Source: Halanaerobiaceae bacterium (GTDB lineage Bacteria; Bacillota; Halanaerobiia; Halanaerobiales; DTU029). Taken from it: 5,722 nucleotides of DNA. Position 1 is the stretch's first letter, and each line of letters starts with the position of its first letter. The DNA is taken from positions 1-5,722 of the forward strand of contig JAAYLO010000316.1 in NCBI GenBank assembly GCA_012521855.1, in the 5' to 3' direction. The notes under the pieces are model-generated. The model was not told where the DNA came from and ran no database searches. It saw only the letters and a list, made by a program, of their open reading frames with translations. The position numbers and the translations under genes were made by a program. Shown here in pieces: positions 1-5,722 of the stretch.

Positions 1-1
1 G

Positions 2-7
2 TATAAT
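2..7 (+). promoter_or_regulatory. Putative -10 box for the ornithine carbamoyltransferase gene
   Basis: A perfect TATAAT lies 36 bases before the first ATG of the carbamoyltransferase gene, which would put the transcript start near base 14 and give a leader of about 30 nt. The matching -35 element would lie outside the window, so the promoter cannot be confirmed. No convincing ARG-box palindrome is visible in the short upstream stretch. Confidence 0.4.
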
Positions 8-43
8 ACTACATAAATATTTTTAAAGTGAGGGAATAAGGGA

Positions 44-1048
44 ATGGGTATGAATTTATCTGGCAGGAGTTTTTTAACATTAAAGGATTTTAGCCATGAG
101 GAGATAGATTATCTCCTGGATCTGTCCGGGAAACTCAAAGAGAAGAAAAAAAGAGGCGAAAAAGGGAATCTCCTTGATGGTAAAAACATAGCATTGCTTT
201 TTGAAAAGACTTCTACAAGGACCCGTATCGCATTTGCCGTCGCGGTTTATGATGAAGGGGGAAAGGCAGAATTTCTGGGGAAGAATGATATCCAGTTGGG
301 AGAAAAAGAGAGTGTAAAGGATACTGCCAGGGTACTGGGCAGGATTTTTGACGGGATTGAATACAGGGGATATGAACATAAAAATGTGGAGATACTGGCG
401 GAATATTCTGGTGTCCCGGTCTGGAACGGCCTCACTGACAGCTACCATCCGACACAGGTTCTTGCTGATTTCCTGACAATAAAAGAGGAATTCGGTTTTC
501 TAAAAGGAATTAAACTGGTATATATTGGTGATGGCAGGAATAATGTAGCCAATTCCCTTTTAATCGGTTCAGGCAAGATGGGTGTAAATTGCACAATTAT
601 TGCACCCGAAGAACTATGGCCTGAGAGCAGTATTGTGAATATGGCAAGAATAATGGCTAAAGAGAGCGGTTCAGAAATAAATATCAGTCCGGAACTGGAT
701 GCTGTCCATGGAGCTGATGTAATATATACAGATGTCTGGTTTTCCATTGGCGAGGAAGATAAAATTGCAGAGAGAATTGAATTGCTTAAACCATATCAGG
801 TTAATATGGAATTGTTGAATAAAGCAGAAAATGAGAGTTTGATCTTTTTACACTGCCTGCCGGCATTCCACAACCGGGAAACAGAGATAGGAGAGATGGT
901 TTATCAGAATTACGGATTAGCTGAAATGGAGGTTACAGACGAGGTTTTTGAGAGCAGCTTTTCGCGTGTATTCGAACAGGCAGAGAACAGGATGCATACA
1001 ATTAAGGCCGTAATGGTGGCAACACTATGCAGTGATCTTGATCTATAA
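44..1048 (+). CDS. argF: Ornithine carbamoyltransferase
   Basis: Catalyses carbamoyl phosphate + L-ornithine to L-citrulline + phosphate in the cytoplasm, either in arginine synthesis (ArgF) or, in reverse, in the arginine deiminase pathway (ArcB). The 334 residues match the length of the E. coli ArgI/ArcB type and align along the whole length by eye. Visible motifs are the carbamoyl-phosphate loop STRTR (57-61), HPTQ (135-138), RNN (165-167), DVW (230-232), HCLPAFH (270-276) and the C-terminal ENRMHTIKAVM block with Arg316. Two departures stand out: the ornithine-loop SMG is SIG (234-236), and the usual FEVA after STRTR is FAVA (Ala65). Putrescine carbamoyltransferase is less likely because its YGL-type loop is absent. 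Two in-frame starts are possible: ATG44 (GTGAGGGA, 8 nt spacing) and ATG50 (AAGGGA, 6 nt spacing). The second gives the more family-like N-terminus MNLSGRSFLTL. Synthetic versus catabolic use cannot be decided, as no other arg or arc gene is adjacent. Confidence 0.95.
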   Translation: MGMNLSGRSFLTLKDFSHEEIDYLLDLSGKLKEKKKRGEKGNLLDGKNIALLFEKTSTRTRIAFAVAVYDEGGKAEFLGKNDIQLGEKESVKDTARVLGRIFDGIEYRGYEHKNVEILAEYSGVPVWNGLTDSYHPTQVLADFLTIKEEFGFLKGIKLVYIGDGRNNVANSLLIGSGKMGVNCTIIAPEELWPESSIVNMARIMAKESGSEINISPELDAVHGADVIYTDVWFSIGEEDKIAERIELLKPYQVNMELLNKAENESLIFLHCLPAFHNRETEIGEMVYQNYGLAEMEVTDEVFESSFSRVFEQAENRMHTIKAVMVATLCSDLDL

Positions 1049-1118
1049 AAATAGAATACCGGATTTTTAAGTTTATATTACTAAAATAAATAGCTCCAGA
1101 AGAGTTATAATAATTAGT

Positions 1119-1123
1119 GGAGG
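1119..1123 (+). promoter_or_regulatory. Shine-Dalgarno site that supports a TTG start
   Basis: A full GGAGG lies 9 nt upstream of TTG1133. There is no ATG or GTG at a suitable distance in this frame, so this strong site is the main argument that TTG is the real initiation codon of the small gene that follows. Confidence 0.7.
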
Positions 1124-1132
1124 TGTTATTAT

Positions 1133-1351
1133 TTGAAAACCCTGAAATTGATCAAAATGAAGAATAGGGCAAAGGACCCGGCAACAACCGGCTGGGCCGT
1201 CAGTGGTCTTGGTCTGATTGTATCATCATTGGGGGCGAAAATGGTTGACAGGAAAATAGGTGCCGGTATCCTCGGGTTTGGACTGGCTCATGTGATTTTA
1301 GGACAACTTGATCGTTTCAGGCCCACCATAAAAAAACACAGCTGGAGCTAA
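1133..1351 (+). CDS. Small Gly-rich hydrophobic protein of unknown function
   Basis: I do not recognise this 72-residue protein. It starts at TTG behind GGAGG with 9 nt spacing. The first 16 residues are basic (several Lys/Arg). Two short hydrophobic, Gly-rich segments follow, at about 19-34 (GWAVSGLGLIVSSLG) and 43-58 (GAGILGFGLAHVILG), separated by a charged turn KMVDRK, and the protein ends in a basic tail. Each segment is short for a full membrane span, so it could be a small hairpin membrane protein or a compact membrane-associated helix pair; no cleavable signal peptide is evident. It lies 84 bases after the carbamoyltransferase gene with no terminator between, so co-transcription is possible, and a strong terminator follows its stop codon. 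The good ribosome site, full-length reading frame and following terminator make a real gene likely. No function is proposed. Confidence 0.7.
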   Translation: MKTLKLIKMKNRAKDPATTGWAVSGLGLIVSSLGAKMVDRKIGAGILGFGLAHVILGQLDRFRPTIKKHSWS

Positions 1352-1365
1352 AGATTACTGGATAT

Positions 1366-1400
1366 GGGGATAAAGGATTTAATCCTTTATCTCTTTTTTT
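1366..1400 (+). terminator. Rho-independent terminator after the small gene
   Basis: The arm GATAAAGGA (1369-1377) pairs with TCCTTTATC (1383-1391) around a 5-nt loop. The stem extends at its base through G1368-U1392, G1367-C1393 and G1366-U1394, and it runs into seven T residues (1394-1400). It starts 15 bases after the stop codon and should end the argF/small-gene transcript. The stem is AT-rich but long. Confidence 0.85.
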
Positions 1401-1423
1401 ATCGATTTATTCAGTTTAAATCC

Positions 1424-1452
1424 TTGAAAGATTAATTAAAAGTTGTTATAAT
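1424..1452 (+). promoter_or_regulatory. Predicted sigma-A promoter of the LacI-family regulator gene (distal)
   Basis: TTGAAA (1424-1429) and TATAAT (1447-1452) are separated by exactly 17 bases, a near-consensus vegetative promoter directly after the terminator. Transcription would start near 1459, leaving a leader of about 110 nt before the regulator gene, with the AAACCGGTTT palindrome near +90. Confidence 0.7.
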
Positions 1453-1479
1453 AAAATTGTTGTACTAATATTGGTTTTA

Positions 1480-1508
1480 TTGTTCAGTATATTAATTTTC
1501 TTCATAAT
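1480..1508 (+). promoter_or_regulatory. Possible second, proximal promoter of the regulator gene
   Basis: TTGTTC (1480-1485) and CATAAT (1503-1508) have a 17-base spacer. The match is weaker than at the distal site. It would start transcripts near 1515, placing the AAACCGGTTT palindrome at roughly +32. In such AT-rich DNA chance matches are common, so this is only a candidate. Confidence 0.35.
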
Positions 1509-1545
1509 ATGTAGATAATTACAGCTTTTCTTTTTATTTTAAAGG

Positions 1546-1557
1546 AAAACCGGTTTA
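1546..1557 (+). promoter_or_regulatory. Putative LacI-family operator in the regulator's own leader
   Basis: The perfect 10-bp palindrome AAACCGGTTT (1547-1556) has the central CG step typical of LacI/GalR-family operators. It lies 18 bases before the regulator's preferred start, downstream of both candidate promoters. The 11-base string AAAACCGGTTT is repeated exactly at 2580-2590 before uxuA. Its position suggests autoregulation by roadblock, or by pairing with the second site. Confidence 0.7.
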
Positions 1558-1573
1558 CAAGCTGGGGATGGTA

Positions 1574-2569
1574 ATGACAACTATAAATGATATAGCAAGG
1601 ATAGCCAGAGTTTCAAAGGCAACAGTTTCCAAGGTGATCAATAATTATCCAGGAGTTAAGGAAGAGACCAGGAGACATGTTTTAAATGTTATTAAAGAAT
1701 ACAATTACTGGCCCAGTTCGGTTGCCAGGAGTCTTTCTACAAACAAATCTTTTACAATCGGCATCTTTGAACCTGTCAGAATAAATAACTTTTTCTTCAG
1801 GGAGGTTTTTGAGGGAATTGAAAGCGTGCTTGGAGAAGAAGGTTATGATATTCTATATTTAACCAATAAGTTATGGGAAAATTCCTGGCTTAAATTTTCC
1901 TTTAAAGAAAAGTGTATAAACCGTGGTGTTGATGGAGTTATCATGATGGGTTTCGGCAGGGTAAATCTGTCTGAATTTGATGGTTTATTGAATTCAAATA
2001 TCCCGACAGTATTTGTTGACCTGGATCTAGTTGGTTCAAATACATCATATGTTACTTCAAACAATGTGGAAGGTGCGGAAATGGCCATCAGATATCTTGC
2101 AGGACTGGGACATAAGAAAATAGCCATGATTAAGGGGCCTGCAGGGTTTAAACTGGCCAATGACAGGTTTACAGGATATCAGAAAACAATTCATGAGCTT
2201 AATCTTGAGTATAATCCTGACTGGGTTTTTAGCGGGGAGTACTCTATGGAAACAGGTTATGATGCAGTGAATAAAATAATAAAGATGCGGAACAGGCCTA
2301 CTGCTATTTTTGCAGAAGATATGATAGCAATAGGTGCAATAAGGGCTTTAAGGGAGAATGGATTCAGTGTCCCGGAGGATTTTTCTGTGATGGGTTTTGA
2401 TAATATAGAACTGGGCCTGCATTATGGTCTGACTACTATAAACCAGGATAGAAACGGTCTGGGTGAAGCTGCTTCCAGACTGCTTCTGGATATAATCAAT
2501 AAAAAGAGCTTTTCACCTGTCATTTTGCCTGTAGAATTAATTGAAAGGGATACCTGCAGAAGTATATAA
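1574..2569 (+). CDS. LacI/GalR-family transcriptional regulator, probable repressor of the glucuronate operon
   Basis: Residues are numbered from ATG1574 (331 aa). The N-terminal helix-turn-helix spans about 4-22, with recognition helix SKATVSKVIN (14-23). The hinge PSSVARSL (47-54) carries the Leu that in this family inserts into the central CG of the operator. The rest (about 60-331) is a periplasmic-binding-protein-like effector domain. MGFDNI near the C-terminus has Asp276 where PurR has its ligand-contacting Asp275. The usual AAND motif reads FAED (246-249), apparently one residue shorter with Asn replaced by Glu. ATG1568 is also in frame, but GGGG abuts it directly, whereas that GGGG lies 6 nt before ATG1574, which also gives the typical MTTINDIA start. 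Matching palindromes before this gene and before uxuA make it the likely repressor of both. The effector is probably a glucuronate-pathway intermediate (inference). It is not the GntR-type UxuR known from other glucuronate clusters. Confidence 0.93.
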   Translation: MTTINDIARIARVSKATVSKVINNYPGVKEETRRHVLNVIKEYNYWPSSVARSLSTNKSFTIGIFEPVRINNFFFREVFEGIESVLGEEGYDILYLTNKLWENSWLKFSFKEKCINRGVDGVIMMGFGRVNLSEFDGLLNSNIPTVFVDLDLVGSNTSYVTSNNVEGAEMAIRYLAGLGHKKIAMIKGPAGFKLANDRFTGYQKTIHELNLEYNPDWVFSGEYSMETGYDAVNKIIKMRNRPTAIFAEDMIAIGAIRALRENGFSVPEDFSVMGFDNIELGLHYGLTTINQDRNGLGEAASRLLLDIINKKSFSPVILPVELIERDTCRSI

Positions 2570-2570
2570 T
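2541..2570 (+). promoter_or_regulatory. Predicted sigma-A promoter for uxuA-aguA inside the regulator's 3' end
   Basis: TTGAAA (2541-2546) and TATAAT (2565-2570) have an 18-base spacer. The -10 box contains the regulator's TAA stop codon (2567-2569). Transcription should start near 2577, three or so bases before the AAAACCGGTTTT palindrome. The promoter would let the catabolic genes be transcribed separately from the regulator. Confidence 0.7.
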
Positions 2571-2579
2571 GAGGAATAA

Positions 2580-2591
2580 AAAACCGGTTTT
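2580..2591 (+). promoter_or_regulatory. Putative LacI-family operator controlling uxuA-aguA
   Basis: AAAACCGGTTTT is a perfect 12-bp palindrome in the 42-base gap between the regulator and uxuA. It covers about +4 to +15 of the predicted promoter, a classical position for repression. It shares 11 identical bases with the site at 1546-1556 before the regulator gene, with centres 1034 bp apart. Confidence 0.75.
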
Positions 2592-2611
2592 GGAGAAATG
2601 GAGGTAATTTT

Positions 2612-3691
2612 ATGAAGATGGTATTTCGCTGGTTTGGCAGCAATGATGATAGTGTTTCCTTGAAAGAAATTAGACAAATACCAGGCATGACAGGAGTTGT
2701 CAGTGCCTTACAGGATATTCCTGTAGGTGAGATCTGGCCTCTTGAGAGGATATTGAAATTGAAAAAAGAAGTAAATGAAGCCGGACTGGAACTGGAAGTC
2801 ATTGAAAGTGTAAATGTTCATGAAGATATAAAGCTTGGCCTGCCGGAGAGGGACCGCTACATAGAAAACTATAGGGAGACCATCAGAAACCTGGGCAAGG
2901 CAGGCATCAAGGTTATCTGTTATAATTTCATGCCTGTTTTTGACTGGCTCCGCTCAGATCTGGCCTATGAGCTGGAGGACGGCTCCAATGTATTATACTA
3001 TGATGAAGGGATGATAAAAGGAACGGATCCGGTATCACTTGTGGAAGAATATCAAAGCGGTTCCAGAGGTTTTTCCTTACCCGGCTGGGAGCCGGAAAGG
3101 CTTGCTGAGTTGAAAAGGGTCATGGAACTCTATAAGGATGTGGATGAAGAGAAATTATTTGAAAACCTGAAATATTTTCTGGAAAGAATTATCCCGGTAT
3201 GTGAAGAGTATGATGTGAGAATGTCAATCCATCCTGATGATCCGCCCTGGTCTATCTTTGGCCTGCCCAGAATAATCAGTAATAAAGAAAACCTGGAACG
3301 GATGCTTAAACTGGTGGACAGTCCGTACAATGGCCTGACCCTCTGCAGCGGTTCCCTGGGAGTAAATCCAGATAATGATATACCTGAACTCATCAGATAT
3401 TTCGGTAACATGGGGCGGGTTCATTTTGGCCATGTCCGTAATATAAAGATAATCTCTCCAGGACATTTCCATGAGGTTTCCCATTTATCCCTGGATGGTT
3501 CCCTGGATATTTTTGAGATCATGAAGGCTTATTATGATATCGGTTTTGAAGGATATATACGTCCTGATCACGGCAGAATGATCTGGGGAGAAGAAGCCCG
3601 TCCGGGATATGGTCTATATGACCGTGCTTTAGGCACAGCATATCTGAACGGGCTATGGGAAGCAATAAACAAGTGTTGTAGCAGATCATAG
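2612..3691 (+). CDS. uxuA: D-mannonate dehydratase
   Basis: Dehydrates D-mannonate to 2-keto-3-deoxy-D-gluconate (EC 4.2.1.8), the third step of glucuronate catabolism after the UxaC isomerase and UxuB reductase; cytoplasmic. The 359 residues fit the shorter Gram-positive form (E. coli UxuA is near 394). The start MKMVFRWFG is the family signature, with GGAGG 7 nt before the ATG. The TIM-barrel metal site is visible as His207 (SIHPDDPPW), Cys245 (LTLCSGSLG), His271 or His274 (VHFGHVRN) and Asp319 (YIRPDHGR), the His/Cys/His/Asp set known to hold Mn2+ in this family. HPDDPPW and GLCSGS-like blocks also separate it from the unrelated enolase-type mannonate dehydratases. It lies directly behind its own predicted promoter and operator and 21 bases before the alpha-glucuronidase gene, indicating one operon. 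I see no defect in the reading frame. Confidence 0.96.
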   Translation: MKMVFRWFGSNDDSVSLKEIRQIPGMTGVVSALQDIPVGEIWPLERILKLKKEVNEAGLELEVIESVNVHEDIKLGLPERDRYIENYRETIRNLGKAGIKVICYNFMPVFDWLRSDLAYELEDGSNVLYYDEGMIKGTDPVSLVEEYQSGSRGFSLPGWEPERLAELKRVMELYKDVDEEKLFENLKYFLERIIPVCEEYDVRMSIHPDDPPWSIFGLPRIISNKENLERMLKLVDSPYNGLTLCSGSLGVNPDNDIPELIRYFGNMGRVHFGHVRNIKIISPGHFHEVSHLSLDGSLDIFEIMKAYYDIGFEGYIRPDHGRMIWGEEARPGYGLYDRALGTAYLNGLWEAINKCCSRS

Positions 3692-3712
3692 CCTGAACAG
3701 GAGTGTGAGATT

Positions 3713-5722
3713 ATGAAAAGGTTAAAGGAGAAAAATGATTATGATTGCTGGCTGGGTTATTATAGACTGGAAGATGTGCAGTTAGTGAAAAAATACCAGG
3801 ATATATTTGCTGACATTGCTGTAACGGGTAAAGGCCCTGTAATTGAATCAATCAGGAGGGAACTGAAATGCGGCCTCAAGGGCATGCTCGGTATTGAAGC
3901 TGACATTGGAACTGAAATAAGAGAGAAGACGAAAGTTTTTCTTATGCGGGCAGATCAGGAGCCTGTAAAGGAACTGATACAGGATGAAATTGACCGGTTG
4001 TCTGAAGAAGGCTTTTTGATAAAACCGGCAGTATATGGGGGGAAAGATATCCTCATCATTACGGGGAAGACAGAACGGGGAATGCTTTACGGCACTTTTT
4101 ATCTTTTAGGTCAGATACAGATGAGTAATGATATTGCTCAACTTAATTATCTCAGCAATCCATCATGTCCGTTAAGAATGATCAATCACTGGGATAATCT
4201 GGACGGGAGTATTGAAAGGGGATATGCTGGCAGTTCTATTTTTTACCGGAATAATGAATTGACTGATAATCTGAAAAGGATAGAGGATTATGCCAGGCTG
4301 CTGGCTTCAACCGGTATAAATAGTGTAGTAATCAATAATGTAAATGTCCACAGGGAAGAGACCAGATTGATCAGTGACAGGCTGGGTATTGTGAGAACCA
4401 TTGCTGATATATTCCGTGCTTACGGGATAGTGACATTTTTAAGCATAAATTATGCCAGTCCCATCGAACTCGGCGGTCTGCCTACTGCTGATCCCCTTGA
4501 TGAAGCTGTAAGGAGCTGGTGGAAAGAGAAGGCAGAAGAGATCTATTCAATAATACCGGATTTTGGCGGTTTCCTGGTCAAGGCAGATTCAGAACACCGC
4601 CCTGGACCCTTTACATATAACCGTAATCATGCTGATGGTGCAAATATGCTGGCAGAGGCTCTGGAGCCTTTTGGCGGAATCGTAATCTGGAGGGCTTTTG
4701 TATACAACTGCCTTCAGGATTGGCGTGACCAGGAAACAGACCGGGCAAAGGCTGCTTATGACAATTTTATGCCCCTTGACGGAAAATTCAGGGATAATGT
4801 TATTATACAGATCAAGAACGGGCCCATGGATTTCCAGGTCCGGGAACCTGTTTCACCTCTCTTTGGGGGGATGAAAAAGACCAATCAGATTCTGGAGCTC
4901 CAGATTACCCAGGAATATACAGGCCAGCAGAAACATCTCTGTTATCTTATCCCCCAATGGAAAGAGATACTGGAATTTGATACTTATGCCAGGGGTTCCG
5001 GATCGACTGTAAAGAAAATTGTCAGCGGCTCTGTATTTCCCCAGAAATATTACGGCTTCGCAGGAGTTGTAAATGTGGGCAGTGATTATAACTGGACCGG
5101 CCACACCCTGGCCCAGGCAAATCTTTACGGTTACGGCCGTCTGGCCTGGAATCCGGAATTGTCTGCTGAGGAGATTACAGATGAATGGATAAGGCTTACC
5201 TTTGGAAATGAACCTGAGCTTATAAAGATTATATCAAAGATCTTGCTTGTATCCTGGGAGGTCTATGAAAAGTATACCTCTCCTCTGGGAATAGGCTGGA
5301 TGGTAAACCCTGGCCACCATTACGGCCCCAATGTGGACGGATATGAATATTCCCCCTGGGGAACATACCACAGGGCAGATCATTTCGGGATTGGAGTTGA
5401 CAGGACTGTAAAAACCGGTACAGCTTTTGCAGGCCAATATTACCCGGAGAACGTCCGGATATATGAATCAATGGAAAAATGCCCTGAAGAGTTATTGCTT
5501 TTCTTCCATCGTGTCCCCTATACCTACCGTTTGAGATCAGGCAAGACACTTATTCAACATATTTACGACAGCCATTTTGAAGGAGTTGAAAATGTCAGGG
5601 AGATGATCAGGGACTGGCAGAAACTGAAGGGCATGATAGCTGAAAATACCTATAATCATGTTCTGGAGAGATTTGAGATACAGCTGGAACATTCAAAGGA
5701 ATGGCGGGATGTAATTAATTCA
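3713..5722 (+). CDS. aguA: GH67 alpha-glucuronidase (3' end cut by the window)
   Basis: Hydrolyses the alpha-1,2 link of (4-O-methyl-)D-glucuronic acid at the non-reducing xylose of xylan-derived aldouronic acids. An uninterrupted frame of 670 codons reaches the window end without a stop; the family is usually about 680 residues, so only a short tail is missing. Order: N-terminal domain (about 1-130), catalytic barrel (about 135-450), helical C-terminal domain. Signatures are INHWDNLDGSIERGYAGSSI with Trp160, VKADSEHRPGP with Glu294, HADGANML, VIWRAF with Arg327, IKNGPMDFQVREP with Lys368 and Asp373, and ITQEYTG with Glu401. As I recall the numbering of the Geobacillus stearothermophilus enzyme (acid Glu285, Asp364, Glu392), all three catalytic residues map with one constant offset of +9. 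No signal peptide is present, so the enzyme is intracellular and needs imported oligosaccharides. AGGAG lies 9 nt before the ATG, and the 21-base gap after uxuA implies co-transcription. Confidence 0.96.
   Translation, partial: MKRLKEKNDYDCWLGYYRLEDVQLVKKYQDIFADIAVTGKGPVIESIRRELKCGLKGMLGIEADIGTEIREKTKVFLMRADQEPVKELIQDEIDRLSEEGFLIKPAVYGGKDILIITGKTERGMLYGTFYLLGQIQMSNDIAQLNYLSNPSCPLRMINHWDNLDGSIERGYAGSSIFYRNNELTDNLKRIEDYARLLASTGINSVVINNVNVHREETRLISDRLGIVRTIADIFRAYGIVTFLSINYASPIELGGLPTADPLDEAVRSWWKEKAEEIYSIIPDFGGFLVKADSEHRPGPFTYNRNHADGANMLAEALEPFGGIVIWRAFVYNCLQDWRDQETDRAKAAYDNFMPLDGKFRDNVIIQIKNGPMDFQVREPVSPLFGGMKKTNQILELQITQEYTGQQKHLCYLIPQWKEILEFDTYARGSGSTVKKIVSGSVFPQKYYGFAGVVNVGSDYNWTGHTLAQANLYGYGRLAWNPELSAEEITDEWIRLTFGNEPELIKIISKILLVSWEVYEKYTSPLGIGWMVNPGHHYGPNVDGYEYSPWGTYHRADHFGIGVDRTVKTGTAFAGQYYPENVRIYESMEKCPEELLLFFHRVPYTYRLRSGKTLIQHIYDSHFEGVENVREMIRDWQKLKGMIAENTYNHVLERFEIQLEHSKEWRDVINS

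Noticed and set aside
44..60. ARG-box-like half site around the start of argF (TGAATTTAT)
   Set aside because: It is a single half-site inside the coding start with no partner palindrome, so arginine-repressor control cannot be supported.
1083..1111. Promoter for the small gene, based on TATAAT at 1106-1111
   Set aside because: No recognisable -35 hexamer lies 16-18 bases upstream in this AT-rich gap, and the box is too near the ribosome site to be convincing; co-transcription with argF is as likely.
1094..1122. Hairpin CTCCA (1094-1098) / TGGAG (1118-1122) that could hide the small gene's ribosome site
   Set aside because: Only five pairs around a 19-nt AT-rich loop; too weak to claim as a regulatory structure.
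1450..1481. Inverted repeat AATAAAA / TTTTATT in the regulator leader
   Set aside because: All A/T pairs with an 18-nt loop in AT-rich DNA; expected by chance.
3993..5419. ACCGGT cores inside aguA at 3993-3998, 4310-4315 and 5414-5419 as extra operators
   Set aside because: Only the six-base core is palindromic in each; the A/T arms seen at the two intergenic sites are missing or one-sided, and all three lie deep in coding sequence.
80..5549. Minus-strand open frames opposite argF, the regulator, uxuA and aguA
   Set aside because: All lie antisense to well-recognised genes, have no recognisable family motifs and vary in frame; they are shadows of the + strand coding sequence.
1..5722. Mobile elements, CRISPR arrays, tRNA/rRNA genes or a phage-defence system
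   Set aside because: No transposase, terminal repeats, spaced direct repeats or cloverleaf patterns were seen; every gene but the small one belongs to a well-known metabolic or regulatory family.

Overview
The window is a moderately AT-rich, gene-dense stretch of bacterial DNA with every gene on the + strand. Strong Shine-Dalgarno sequences, TTGAAA/TATAAT-type promoters, a TTG start and the gene families present suggest an anaerobic or fermentative, plant-polysaccharide-using member of the Bacillota (a Halanaerobiales- or Clostridia-like organism is plausible). That placement is inference; no rRNA or other phylogenetic marker is present.

Left part (1-1400): a complete ornithine carbamoyltransferase gene (argF/arcB type), preceded at the window edge by a TATAAT box. 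It is followed after 84 bases by a small unrecognised gene for a 72-residue Gly-rich hydrophobic protein that starts with TTG. A strong intrinsic terminator at about 1366-1400 closes this unit and separates arginine metabolism from what follows.

Right part (1401-5722): a glucuronate-utilisation module. It contains a LacI/GalR-family regulator, uxuA (D-mannonate dehydratase) and aguA (GH67 alpha-glucuronidase). aguA is complete at its start and runs off the window end after 670 codons, probably lacking only its last few residues. AguA should release (4-O-methyl-)glucuronic acid from xylan-derived aldouronic acids in the cytoplasm. UxuA carries out the dehydration that turns mannonate, made from glucuronate through fructuronate, into 2-keto-3-deoxygluconate. 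The isomerase (uxaC), reductase (uxuB), kdgK/kdgA and transporter genes needed to complete the route are not in the window.

The clearest regulatory signal is a shared palindrome, AAACCGGTTT. It occurs once in the leader of the regulator gene and once just downstream of a TTGAAA-18-TATAAT promoter that overlaps the regulator's stop codon and faces uxuA. This is the expected layout for a LacI-type repressor that controls itself and the uxuA-aguA operon. I see no mobile element, CRISPR array, tRNA or rRNA. The window looks like an ordinary catabolic locus rather than a new kind of system; its most specific content is the predicted regulon.
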